64,000 nucleotides of DNA from M55B154 sp964345775 (lineage in GTDB: Bacteria; Spirochaetota; UBA4802; UB4802), in NCBI GenBank assembly GCA_964345775.1, contig CAYFSO010000002.1, forward strand, positions 25,141-89,140, given 5' to 3'. A model generated the notes under the pieces. It worked only from the letters and a program-made list of their open reading frames with translations, did not search any database and was not told where the DNA came from. This document shows positions 42,357-50,293 of the stretch, one piece after another (position 1 is the first letter of the stretch; each line of letters begins with the position of its first letter). The position numbers were made by a program, and so were the translations under genes.

Positions 42357-42808
42357 AAAAGAAACTGCTGAATACCTCGTTTAAACGGTCGTTGTGGGCA
42401 TTCCACATGAACACCGGTTCCTGTAACGCCTGTGATATCGAGATACTGGCAACCCTGATGCCACGATATGATGCTGAACGATTTGGCATCAAGCTGGTGG
42501 GTACCCCCCGGCACGCTGACGTGCTGCTGGTAACCGGTACGGTAACCGAGAAGATAAAGGACCGTGTACTGCGTGTGTATGAACAGGTGCCCGATCCGAA
42601 GCTGGTAATAGTAATTGGCGGATGCGGTTCCACCAAAGGTGTATACCAGGAGTCCTATGCCATGACGGGACCAATAGATAATTATATTCCCGTTGACGTG
42701 TACATCCCCGGCTGTCCACCCAGGCCTGAGGCCATACTGTACGGGGTTGCCAGGGCATGGGAAAAGCTTGAATTATTGATGAAAAAAGGAAAGAAGAATG
42801 CATCCTGA
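42353..42808 (+). CDS. mbhJ: Membrane-bound hydrogenase small subunit J (NuoB-like)
   Basis: A 151-residue small subunit. The four Cys expected for the proximal 4Fe-4S cluster are present: GSCNACDIE (two), IGGCGSTKGVY and IPGCPPRPEA. It belongs to the NuoB/hydrogenase-4 small-subunit family and passes electrons from ferredoxin toward the active site. Overlaps mbhI by 4 and mbhK by 11 bases. Confidence 0.93.
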   Translation: MKKKLLNTSFKRSLWAFHMNTGSCNACDIEILATLMPRYDAERFGIKLVGTPRHADVLLVTGTVTEKIKDRVLRVYEQVPDPKLVIVIGGCGSTKGVYQESYAMTGPIDNYIPVDVYIPGCPPRPEAILYGVARAWEKLELLMKKGKKNAS

Positions 42809-43271
42809 TGATATAGTAGCAAGGTTCAGCAGTGAACTGAAAGGGCATTTTACCGCCTCAAGAATACAGGAAACACCCGAGGGCAGGGATGGTTTAAATA
42901 AAAGGACCAGGCTGTGGCTCAACGTGGACCGTGACGTATTTCACCGGGCTGTGGCTCTCTTGAAAGAATTCGGTCCACCCCATATTTGTACTCCAATGGC
43001 ATCAAAAGAATACGATCAAACAATGGAGCTCATTTATCCGTTCACGTTGAACTATGCCGCGGAACGATACGGTGAACTGGTTGTGATAATCGTGGTAGAT
43101 ATACCCAGGGATGACATGCGCATCAGGAGTGTCAGCGACCTGGTACCGGGTATACTGTACATGGAACGTGAAACAATGGAAATGCTTGGCGTCATTATTG
43201 AAGATATCCCTGATCCAAGGCGCCTTTTTACTACTGACGGCCTGGGTGATTCTTTTCCCATGCGGGACTGA
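42798..43271 (+). CDS. mbhK: Membrane-bound hydrogenase subunit K (NuoC-like)
   Basis: A 157-residue protein like the 30-kDa NuoC chain. Blocks seen include VDIPRDDMRIRSVSDLVPGI followed by MERETMEMLGVIIEDIPDPR, which is the family's ERExYDMFGI-type region, and RLFTTDGLGDSFP at the C-terminus. It supports the large subunit. It begins inside the end of mbhJ; 42 bases separate it from mbhL. Confidence 0.9.
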   Translation: MHPDDIVARFSSELKGHFTASRIQETPEGRDGLNKRTRLWLNVDRDVFHRAVALLKEFGPPHICTPMASKEYDQTMELIYPFTLNYAAERYGELVVIIVVDIPRDDMRIRSVSDLVPGILYMERETMEMLGVIIEDIPDPRRLFTTDGLGDSFPMRD

Positions 43272-43313
43272 CGGGAACTTTTGCACTAATAACTGTATGG
43301 AGATGTTGTAACC

Positions 43314-44552
43314 ATGGAAAAATCAATAACCTATCCTTTACAGATAGGGCCTACACATCCGGCATTCAAGGAACCAGTACGATTCTCTTTCAGGATGGAC
43401 GGGGAGCGAGTATCGGATGTTGATATAGACCTGGGGTATACCCACAGGGCCATCGAGGTAATTTCGAAAGAACGTAATTTCATCCAGACCATTTATCTGC
43501 TGGAACGGATATGTGGTATCTGCTCTGTGTCACATCCCCTGGCGTATTGCCTGGCAGTGGAGGAGGTGGCAGGGATGGAGGTCCCTCCCCGTGCAAAGTA
43601 TATACGTACGATAGTGGGTGAGCTCGAACGCCTTCATTCGCACCTGTTGTGGGCAGGGGTTGCCGCCCACGAGATCGGGTTTGACACCCTCTTCCTCTAT
43701 ACATGGAATATCCGCGAGAAGGTGCTTGACTGTCTGGAACAGTTCACCGGTAACAGGGTTAATTACGCGCTGCTTACTATTGGTGGAGTACGCCGGGATA
43801 TTACGGAAGAGGTTTTCCCCGTAATCGAGGAGACGCTGGAATACTATACCGAACTGTTTCAGCGTGCATCAGAGATACTGCTTGATGACCAGAGCATACG
43901 TTTCAGATGTGAAGGGACGGGTATACTCACATATGAACAGGCTGTCGCGTTATGTGCGGTGGGACCCAACGCACGTGCCTCGGGACTGGCGAAGGATGTC
44001 AGGGTGGATTACCCGATACTGGCGTACCCGGACATGGACTGGCTTAAGCCGGTAACCCCCAGGGACATTGGAAAGGAACCGGTTGGTGACGTGTATGACC
44101 GCATGGTGGTCAGGGTGATGGAGATCAGGCAGTCGGTGGATATTATACGATACTGCCTGGATAACCTGCCTGACGGCCCAATCGCGCTGGAAAAAGGTGC
44201 CATTAAGATTATAAACAAGCTTAAGAAAGTGCAGGGAGAAGGTATAGGCCGTTACGAGGCCCCCAGGGGAGAGGTGGCCCATTACGATATTCTTGATCTG
44301 AACGAGTGCCCGGTGCAGATGAAGGTAAAGGCACCAACGTATTCCAATGCCTTCACATGGGTACCCATGCTGCAGGGGACGGAAATAGCGGATATCCCCA
44401 TCGTTATCGCATCAATTGACCCCTGTGTAGCCTGTGCTGACCGCATGACCATACTCAGGAATGACGGTTCAGTGGAAGCATTGAACGCAGAGTATTTACA
44501 CAACCTGAGCGTTAAAAAGATGAAGGAGGTTAGGTCCCGATGCAGTGGTTGA
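43314..44552 (+). CDS. mbhL: [NiFe] hydrogenase large subunit L (group 4, Mbh type)
   Basis: A 412-residue catalytic subunit. Both Cys pairs that hold the Ni-Fe site are present: ERICGICSVSH near residue 67-70 and IDPCVACADRM at residues 371-374. The presence of all four Cys argues for a true hydrogenase over the sulfur-reducing Mbs/Mbx relatives, which have lost ligands. After the last pair there are 38 residues, which may be a processed tail. NuoD-like blocks (GPTHPAFKEPVRFSF, LDIRQSVDII-like segment) are typical. Ends overlapping mbhM by 13 bases. The maturation genes (hyp) are not in this window. Confidence 0.94.
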   Translation: MEKSITYPLQIGPTHPAFKEPVRFSFRMDGERVSDVDIDLGYTHRAIEVISKERNFIQTIYLLERICGICSVSHPLAYCLAVEEVAGMEVPPRAKYIRTIVGELERLHSHLLWAGVAAHEIGFDTLFLYTWNIREKVLDCLEQFTGNRVNYALLTIGGVRRDITEEVFPVIEETLEYYTELFQRASEILLDDQSIRFRCEGTGILTYEQAVALCAVGPNARASGLAKDVRVDYPILAYPDMDWLKPVTPRDIGKEPVGDVYDRMVVRVMEIRQSVDIIRYCLDNLPDGPIALEKGAIKIINKLKKVQGEGIGRYEAPRGEVAHYDILDLNECPVQMKVKAPTYSNAFTWVPMLQGTEIADIPIVIASIDPCVACADRMTILRNDGSVEALNAEYLHNLSVKKMKEVRSRCSG

Positions 44553-45574
44553 TATATATATTTGTCATACCTGTAACGGTGCTTATTGCGGGCGGGATAA
44601 TCGGACTGTACGCGAAGGGGATAGACCGCAAGTTGGCCGCCTATTACCAGTCCCGTATCGGCCCGCCGGTACGACAGCCGTTTTATGATATCAGCAAGCT
44701 GATGCAAAAGCAGACCATAATACCTGAAAATGCGGTTGGGTGGATATTCAGGGGAGCGCCTTACATGGCACTTGCTTCCAGTGTTATTTTGCTTGTATAC
44801 GTGCTTGTCCCGTACTTCGCGTGGATCGGTGGTGCCGATTTCTTTTTCAGCAACAGTGGTGATATTATCCTGGTGCTGTACCTTTTGATGATCCCATCAA
44901 TAGCACTGGTTGCCGGAGGGTTCGCATCGGGCTCACCATATGCAACTGTTGGGGCACAGCGTGAAATGGTTATACTCATGTGTGTAGAACTGCCTCTGGC
45001 GGTAATCGCGGTTACGTTCGCCTGGCGTTTGTCTAACGTTGCACCCGCTTTACCGCCGTTTTCTCTTGTTACCATGACAAGTCATCCGTTATGGACGGGC
45101 ATGGGGCCCTTCGGCATACTGGGAGGAATGCTGCTGGCACTGTCAATGGCGGTGGTGATACCGGCCGAACTCGCAAAGATACCCTTTGACCAGGCGGAAG
45201 CGGAGACCGAGATAGCCGAGGGGCTTCTTGCAGAATATTCCGGTAAATACCTGGCCTTTTACCAGGTAGCTGATGGTGTAAAGTCGCTCGCGGTAATTTC
45301 TCTGGCGGTGATATTGTTTTTTCCCCACGGATTTACGCAGATGACGGGTTACGTGGTGCAGCCGGGCGGGATGGATATTACCCTCCTGGTTGATACGGGC
45401 CTATTCATGGCGAAGGTGTTTGCTGTCTATTTCGTCTCGGTTACAACCGTACGAATAGCCATGGCGAGGTTCAAAATTTCACAGGTTGCAAAACTGTTTT
45501 TGATCACCATAACCGTTATGTGTTTGGCCGGTTACGTGTTGATCACGCTTGATCCGGTTATTGCAACACTTTGA
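44540..45574 (+). CDS. mbhM: Membrane-bound hydrogenase subunit M (NuoH-like)
   Basis: A 344-residue membrane protein of the NuoH/HyfC kind. The family's cytoplasmic loop RKLAAYYQSRIGPPVRQPFY, with its RxGP, and the KIPFDQAEAETEIAEGLLAE loop with conserved Glu are clear. About eight helices. It anchors the electron-transfer arm in the membrane and couples it to the ion channel. Starts inside the end of mbhL by 13 bases; 18 bases to mbhN. Confidence 0.93.
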   Translation: MQWLIYIFVIPVTVLIAGGIIGLYAKGIDRKLAAYYQSRIGPPVRQPFYDISKLMQKQTIIPENAVGWIFRGAPYMALASSVILLVYVLVPYFAWIGGADFFFSNSGDIILVLYLLMIPSIALVAGGFASGSPYATVGAQREMVILMCVELPLAVIAVTFAWRLSNVAPALPPFSLVTMTSHPLWTGMGPFGILGGMLLALSMAVVIPAELAKIPFDQAEAETEIAEGLLAEYSGKYLAFYQVADGVKSLAVISLAVILFFPHGFTQMTGYVVQPGGMDITLLVDTGLFMAKVFAVYFVSVTTVRIAMARFKISQVAKLFLITITVMCLAGYVLITLDPVIATL

Positions 45575-45592
45575 TTCACGAGGAGCGCAACA

Positions 45593-46027
45593 ATGCTTGG
45601 TGCAGTATATAAAGTAATTGAACAGTTTTTTTCAAACAAATCAACCAATCTTTTCCCGGTAAAATATATTCCCGAATCAACCGGGGATATGCTTCAAGAT
45701 GGCGGGATCAACCCACCGGTACCTCTACCGGAAGGCATAAGGGGCCGGCTTGCGTATGATTATGATACCTGTATAGGGTGTGCCATGTGTGAAAAAGTGT
45801 GCCCTGCCAGGGCCATTGAGCTTTATCCCGTAAAGGCGGGTGAAAAGAAATCAAAGCGTATAGTAATATTTCTTTCACGGTGTACCTATTGTGGCGAATG
45901 TGTTGATATCTGTCCCAAGAACTGTATAACCATGGAAAAATTCGTGTTCATGGCCGGTTACGATAAATACGGGGATGAAATGATTATCGGATCTGCTGAA
46001 CGGGTGAAGAACGAGATTGAAGATTAA
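45593..46027 (+). CDS. mbhN: Membrane-bound hydrogenase subunit N (2x[4Fe-4S], NuoI-like)
   Basis: A 144-residue ferredoxin-like protein with two 4Fe-4S motifs: CIGCAMCEKVCP and CTYCGECVDICP. It passes electrons from reduced ferredoxin to the small subunit. N-terminal part is amphipathic and can lie on the membrane. A GAGG site precedes the ATG at 45593. Confidence 0.94.
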   Translation: MLGAVYKVIEQFFSNKSTNLFPVKYIPESTGDMLQDGGINPPVPLPEGIRGRLAYDYDTCIGCAMCEKVCPARAIELYPVKAGEKKSKRIVIFLSRCTYCGECVDICPKNCITMEKFVFMAGYDKYGDEMIIGSAERVKNEIED

Positions 46028-46038
46028 GGCTGAAAGCT

Positions 46039-46302
46039 GTGTTCAGAAAAAAGAAAATTCGAGTTACCATAAAGCTATACAGCGGATTACATAAGGATGC
46101 CGGGTTGAAAGAGTATGATCCTTACAGTGGCATTGTGCAGGAAGTGAATTCCGGCACCAGGGTACGGAAAATTGTAAAGGAACTCGGCATCCCGCATCCA
46201 TATTCACTGGCGTATTTTATAAACGGTGAACGTGTTGGTCTCTGGAAAAAGATGCATGATGGTGATGAGCTTTCCTGTTTCAGACCATCTGGCGGTGGTT
46301 GA
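46039..46302 (+). CDS. Ubiquitin-like ThiS/MoaD-family sulfur-carrier-type protein
   Basis: An 87-residue protein that ends in the di-glycine tail typical of sulfur carriers (CFRPSGGG). The beta-grasp pattern fits ThiS/MoaD/TtuB: strand KIRVTIKLYSGL, the VRKIVKELGIPHPYSLAYF helix and the VGLWKKMHDGDELSCF end. Its GTG start lies 11 bases after mbhN, so it is the last gene of the hydrogenase operon; a function in the hydrogenase is not known. The convergent TtcA-like gene ends 3 bases on. It could donate sulfur for tRNA thiolation or for a molybdopterin- or tungstopterin-type cofactor. Confidence 0.72.
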   Translation: MFRKKKIRVTIKLYSGLHKDAGLKEYDPYSGIVQEVNSGTRVRKIVKELGIPHPYSLAYFINGERVGLWKKMHDGDELSCFRPSGGG

Positions 46303-46305
46303 GCT

Positions 46306-47034
46306 TCATAAAAGGTAATCATCCAGCCTGTGAGAAAGAGACCGGAATATATTGGTGCGCGCGTTCTTGTAAAGCCTGTCACAATGCTTCAACATTTCCT
46401 TCACATCCGATCTTTTCGTGTCTTTTTTATACGGGCACTTGTTCTCGTACCCATTGAAATCTTTAAGGTTCCTGTACCAGATCACTTCCTTCTCGGAAAG
46501 ATAGGCCAGGGGCCGTATTATTTCCAATTCCCCATCGAATAATTCAAGACGTGGTGGCATGGTTGACATGTTCCCATGGTATACCATGTTCATAATAAAT
46601 GTTTCCAGTATGTCGTCACGATGATGCCCAAAAGCGATCTTTTTGCATCCAAGATCCCGGGCCAGAGTAAAAAGGGTTTTCCTTCTATGCCATGAACAAA
46701 TAAAACAGGGTGTTTTGCTGGTATCGGAAAAATCCAGTGTAACCCGGCATACATGAAAATCTATGTTATAGGATTCGCAAAATCTTCCATAGTCTTCAAC
46801 CTCGTCTCCACTGGTAAAATTGGTAACATGTACGTATGCAGTATGAATGGTATAGTTCACGGGCATATGAATGCGTCGTTGTGCAAGGGCGTCAAGCAGG
46901 ACCATGGAGTCCTTCCCCCCTGAAAAAGCGACCAGCACCGAATCGTCTGCCTTGATCATGGAGTAATCGTTTATTGCGCTGCCAACTTTTCTGCGAAGGC
47001 GCCCAAGGTACTTTTTTTCTTTATTATTTTTCAT
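46306..47034 (-). CDS. ttcA: tRNA 2-thiocytidine synthetase TtcA family
   Basis: A 242-residue protein of the TtcA/TtuA group. The PP-loop is VAFSGGKDSMVLLDAL; the two Cys for the 4Fe-4S cluster are in PCFICSWHRR, and a later Cys in NKCPYKKDTKR would be the third ligand, as in TtcA. The family motif FGHHRDDILETFIMNM is present. It thiolates cytidine 32 in tRNA. The absence of the two outer zinc fingers separates it from TtuA. The start is ATG at 47034; the TTG before it is less likely. It is convergent with the ThiS/MoaD-like gene, with 3 bases between stops. Confidence 0.85.
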   Translation of the reverse strand: MKNNKEKKYLGRLRRKVGSAINDYSMIKADDSVLVAFSGGKDSMVLLDALAQRRIHMPVNYTIHTAYVHVTNFTSGDEVEDYGRFCESYNIDFHVCRVTLDFSDTSKTPCFICSWHRRKTLFTLARDLGCKKIAFGHHRDDILETFIMNMVYHGNMSTMPPRLELFDGELEIIRPLAYLSEKEVIWYRNLKDFNGYENKCPYKKDTKRSDVKEMLKHCDRLYKNARTNIFRSLSHRLDDYLL

Positions 47035-47218
47035 CAAAAACGTTTAAAACCTCAATTAAATATATCAAGTATATCACGAATACGAAAAAACATTAGCATG
47101 GATAAGTTATGATATTATCAATTTTTGAAAAAACTGGTTAAAAATGATTGATAAGTCAAATTAAAATTTTTACAATGCTATAAGTAATCAAGAGATACTA
47201 TTTTTCAGGAAGGTTGCC

Positions 47219-47575
47219 ATGGCGAAGGCTATGATCGTGGATGATTCGAAGTTCATGAGGCGCATTATCAGGGAAACCCTTGAAGAAGGCGGTCATGAGA
47301 TAGCGGCTGAAGTTGATAATGGTGTTGATGCGATAACCATGTACAACGACATGAAACCGGATTTTGTCACAATGGATATCACCATGTGGGGAAAGGATGG
47401 ATTAATGGCAATAGAGGAGATATCAGAGAAATTTCCTGACGCGAGAATTGTGGTCATATCCGCACTTAACGAAAAAACGTTACGGCTCAACGAGAAGAAT
47501 ATCAACGCAAGGGCATTCCTTACAAAGCCCTTTGATAAACAAGAACTTCTTGATGTTGTCAACAAGATCATATGA
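47219..47575 (+). CDS. CheY-like response regulator
   Basis: A 118-residue single-domain receiver. It has the acidic pair (AMIVDDSKFMR), the phospho-Asp in FVTMDITMWGKDGL, the Thr/Ser in VVISALNEK and the Lys in FLTKPFDKQEL. The usual Pro after DITM is Trp here. It overlaps the cyclic-nucleotide-binding gene by 4 bases (ATGA). This close link to a cNMP protein, without chemotaxis genes beside it, points to a special partner instead of the main CheY. A GGAAGG site precedes its ATG. Confidence 0.86.
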   Translation: MAKAMIVDDSKFMRRIIRETLEEGGHEIAAEVDNGVDAITMYNDMKPDFVTMDITMWGKDGLMAIEEISEKFPDARIVVISALNEKTLRLNEKNINARAFLTKPFDKQELLDVVNKII

Positions 47576-48630
47576 CCTCGAACCAGTATATACAGCTGTA
47601 TCAAATCAATACCGTACCCGGTGAAGCATACCTGTTAAATGGCGGGCAGGTATTTTTTTTTGTATCTGAAAGCGACAAATACATTATAAAAGGGAAGAAT
47701 GTAATTGTTGGTGCAACAGAGCTCATTTTAAAAGAGAAAGACCCCTCCATCTCCAGGCTGGAAACCGCAATTTCCACAAGGGATGCTTCCATTAAAAAGA
47801 TTACACAGGAGCGCTTTTTACAGGGCCTTAATGTATTCTCATTTCTTCTAAACGTATCAATGGTTATTGCCAAACAGGTGGTGCTAACCAATAATATCAT
47901 GAACAATAATGTATCAGGCCTTGATCCCGACCAGGCAAGGGACAAGGATAACTGCATTGCGTATTTTCGCATAGTTTCAAAACTAAGAGATGAATATGAT
48001 AAACGAAGGCTTCCCTGGTTGAAAGAGCTTGTCTCCAGGTTTGAAACCAGCCTGACCTACAAGAAAGGTGAAGCATTCAGCAGAACTGATGAACCGGTAT
48101 TGATATCAACTCCGCATGAGCTTTCTGATAACATGATAGAGTACAATACCGGATCATTTATATTCGAAGAAGAAGACATCGGAGATGAGATGTACATTTT
48201 GGAATCGGGAACGCTGGATGTGTTGATTCACGGTAAAAAAGTAGCGACGTTACAGGACAAGGGTTCTGTAATCGGGGAAATAGCCATGTTGCTTGGACAG
48301 AAACGAACAGCATCACTGCAGGCACGTAACAACGTTGTGGTAACGCGTGTAACAAAAGAGAAACTGAAAAGTACTTCAGGGCAGGAGGGGGTACAGGTAT
48401 TGAAATCAGTTGCAATTTCTCTTGCAATGAAACACAGTAACAACATTATTCGTATTCACGAGATAAATGAAAGCCTTGCTGAAAAGTATTTTGGCGGGGA
48501 TGCCGAAGAGAAAGTACCGGGATCTCTTGACCAGTCAAAGAACTACACGGAACTATTATCTCTTAAAAACGCGGTTGAAAAAATTGCCCAGCAGAAGGAT
48601 GCTGATTACCTTGCTGACATCCTTCGCTGA
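47572..48630 (+). CDS. Cyclic-nucleotide-binding protein with two cNMP-like lobes
   Basis: A 352-residue soluble protein. A clear cNMP domain covers about residues 185-300: EDIGDEMYILESGTLDV, then VIGEIAMLLGQKRTASLQA with the Glu and Arg-Thr-Ala of the phosphate-binding cassette. The N-terminal ~150 residues have a similar but degenerate lay-out (GGQVFFFVSESDKYIIKG, VIVGATELIL) and a following helix. No DNA-binding helix-turn-helix or catalytic domain is seen. It is coupled to the CheY-like gene by a 4-base overlap, so the two likely work together in one signalling step. Confidence 0.76.
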   Translation: MTSNQYIQLYQINTVPGEAYLLNGGQVFFFVSESDKYIIKGKNVIVGATELILKEKDPSISRLETAISTRDASIKKITQERFLQGLNVFSFLLNVSMVIAKQVVLTNNIMNNNVSGLDPDQARDKDNCIAYFRIVSKLRDEYDKRRLPWLKELVSRFETSLTYKKGEAFSRTDEPVLISTPHELSDNMIEYNTGSFIFEEEDIGDEMYILESGTLDVLIHGKKVATLQDKGSVIGEIAMLLGQKRTASLQARNNVVVTRVTKEKLKSTSGQEGVQVLKSVAISLAMKHSNNIIRIHEINESLAEKYFGGDAEEKVPGSLDQSKNYTELLSLKNAVEKIAQQKDADYLADILR

Positions 48631-48656
48631 TCAATTCCAATTCAGGGAAACTGCGT

Positions 48657-49184
48657 TTAAGTAAGCGCGATTTCACCCTTTTTAAGGGATTTCAGCCAGT
48701 TCATTTCTGCTTTCAGGTGGTTCTCAAGGTATGAGTATACATGAACCTGGGAATTATCTTCGGGATCCTTCTGTTCTTCAGCGATCTTTTCCATGATAAT
48801 ATCCATTTTTTCCTTGATAAATTCCATCCTGTCCTCAACGAACTGTTCTTTCTGGTCATCACTGAGACTGTTCAGGAACATCAGTACGATATCAATATCA
48901 AAATGGATCATGTTATGCTCGAAATACTGCTTGAGCATTTTCTTGTAGTACTTTCTCCCTGCGGGCATGATCTGGTAAATGTAACGTTCGGGATTACCGC
49001 CTTCCTTTTCAGTCCCGACTTTTTTGACCCATCCGTTCTCTACGGATTTCTTGATGGCATAATAGATTGAACCGAATTTGATATCTACGTAGTCTTCCAG
49101 TCGTTCGACAATCTTTTTCTTGATTTCATAACCGTAGAGGTTTTCTTCCATGAGCAGTCCGAGTATGGTGATTTCAATTTTCAT
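48657..49184 (-). CDS. PadR-family transcriptional regulator
   Basis: A 175-residue PadR protein. The winged-helix domain is at the N-terminus (ITILGLLMEENLYGYEIKKK, then KFGSIYYAIKKSVENGWVKK and the PERYIYQI wing). The C-terminal half is helical with the LKAEMNWLKSLKKGEI end, as in the larger PadR group with a long coiled-coil tail. Ligand and target are unknown. The ATG at 49184 has GAGGTACACC upstream; an ATG 4 codons earlier is weaker. It is divergent from the flagellin-like gene. Confidence 0.88.
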   Translation of the reverse strand: MKIEITILGLLMEENLYGYEIKKKIVERLEDYVDIKFGSIYYAIKKSVENGWVKKVGTEKEGGNPERYIYQIMPAGRKYYKKMLKQYFEHNMIHFDIDIVLMFLNSLSDDQKEQFVEDRMEFIKEKMDIIMEKIAEEQKDPEDNSQVHVYSYLENHLKAEMNWLKSLKKGEIALT

Positions 49185-49438
49185 GGTGTACCTCACATCG
49201 CCTTTTCATTTTAATAATGATAATAATATAAATTAATATATTAAAGAAATCAATGACATTATGTAATATAATAAAAAAAACATTCATAAAATTTAAATTT
49301 TATTATAAAATATTAAACCATGATAGTCAAAATTTAATACTATTGAAAGGGACGCGTGTTGCAGCATTTGAAAGGATAAATAGATGTTGTTATATTTATA
49401 GTGACGTAATAGCGTCAATATACCATGGCGAATGAAAA
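49185..49438. other. AT-rich intergenic region between PadR and flagellin-like genes
   Basis: A 254-base, strongly AT-rich gap with many runs of A/T (including TTAATATATTAA-like palindromes). A possible operator TGACG-N6-CGTCA lies at 49402-49417, 22 bases before the flagellin-like start. No other gene is supported. Confidence 0.5.
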
Positions 49439-50272
49439 ATGCAAGACAATATAAATAAAATATCACGGTTTATGCTTTTTCCACTATTGCTGGTAAGTAT
49501 AACCATTTTTCCGGGAGCTGGTAGTGGGGATCCCATGTCCTACATGATAATGCCCAAGGCCAGTAACGTGGTTATTTACGGCAGTGGCAGCGACTATTTC
49601 GTTGTAAGGAAACAACATTTTCTGAATATGAATATACGGGAAAATATTCAAAAGCTTTCATCGGGTCTCAGGATTGTTACTCCCCAGGTTGATCCTGCAG
49701 GGTTCGCCGTTGCAGAGAAAATGGAATCCATACTGCAGCAGGTTAAGCAGCAATCAGTGAACGAAGAAGACATGCGGAATTACATGAAATTCGTAGAATC
49801 TGCATTGAAACAGGACTCCGATATACTTATGAGAATGCGTCAGCTGGTTTTGCGTGCATCGGGGGGAATTTTAAATACAGATGATCGGCAACTGGTGCAA
49901 TCTGAAATTGACATGATGAAAGAGGCGATAAACCATAATGCACGGTTCAGCACGTTTAACACCAAAAAGGTTATTCCCGATCTAACAGCTGATGAACTGG
50001 GAGTACAGGATGTGAACGTGGTGAGAACCCCTCACCATGCAATTGATAAAATTGATAATGCCATGCAAAGGATACAGCGTATGCGATCCCGGCTGGGTAC
50101 GCAGGATAATATTCTTAAGATGCGTATTCAGGGTAAAAAGCTATATTACGTAAACCTGCAGGCTGCGGAAAGCAATATCAGGGATCTTGACATGGCGTCA
50201 GAGATAAGAAAAATGATCACGAATAAGACACTTTTAAAAACCCAGTACGGCCTGATCCTCTATAACAAATAA
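49439..50272 (+). CDS. Flagellin-like protein with N-terminal Sec signal peptide
   Basis: A 277-residue protein that combines a signal peptide with a flagellin fold. Residues 1-30 carry a hydrophobic stretch (FMLFPLLLVSITIFPGAG). After a short linker come the D0/D1 N-terminal helix (ENIQKLSSGLRIV, residues 69-80; VDPAGFAVAEKMES) and the second helix (IDMMKEAINH). The C-terminal helix is AAESNIRDLDMASEIRKMI (242-260). There is no D2/D3 insert. Normal flagellins leave through the flagellar type III system and lack a Sec signal, so a Sec-exported flagellin-like protein is unusual. No cysteine; the Shine-Dalgarno is weak. Confidence 0.78.
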   Translation: MQDNINKISRFMLFPLLLVSITIFPGAGSGDPMSYMIMPKASNVVIYGSGSDYFVVRKQHFLNMNIRENIQKLSSGLRIVTPQVDPAGFAVAEKMESILQQVKQQSVNEEDMRNYMKFVESALKQDSDILMRMRQLVLRASGGILNTDDRQLVQSEIDMMKEAINHNARFSTFNTKKVIPDLTADELGVQDVNVVRTPHHAIDKIDNAMQRIQRMRSRLGTQDNILKMRIQGKKLYYVNLQAAESNIRDLDMASEIRKMITNKTLLKTQYGLILYNK

Positions 50273-50293
50273 ATACCTAATTGAGCAGGTTGA

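Noticed and set aside
42353..46027. Sulfur-reducing Mbs/Mbx complex or respiratory complex I.
   Set aside because: All four Ni-Fe site cysteines are present in the large subunit and there is no NuoE/F/G; a single MnhD-type gene (broken) plus MbhI matches Mbh.
49253..49435. 60-codon frame in the AT-rich gap before the flagellin-like gene.
   Set aside because: No ribosome-binding site, AT-driven composition, and it would cross the possible operator; random frame.
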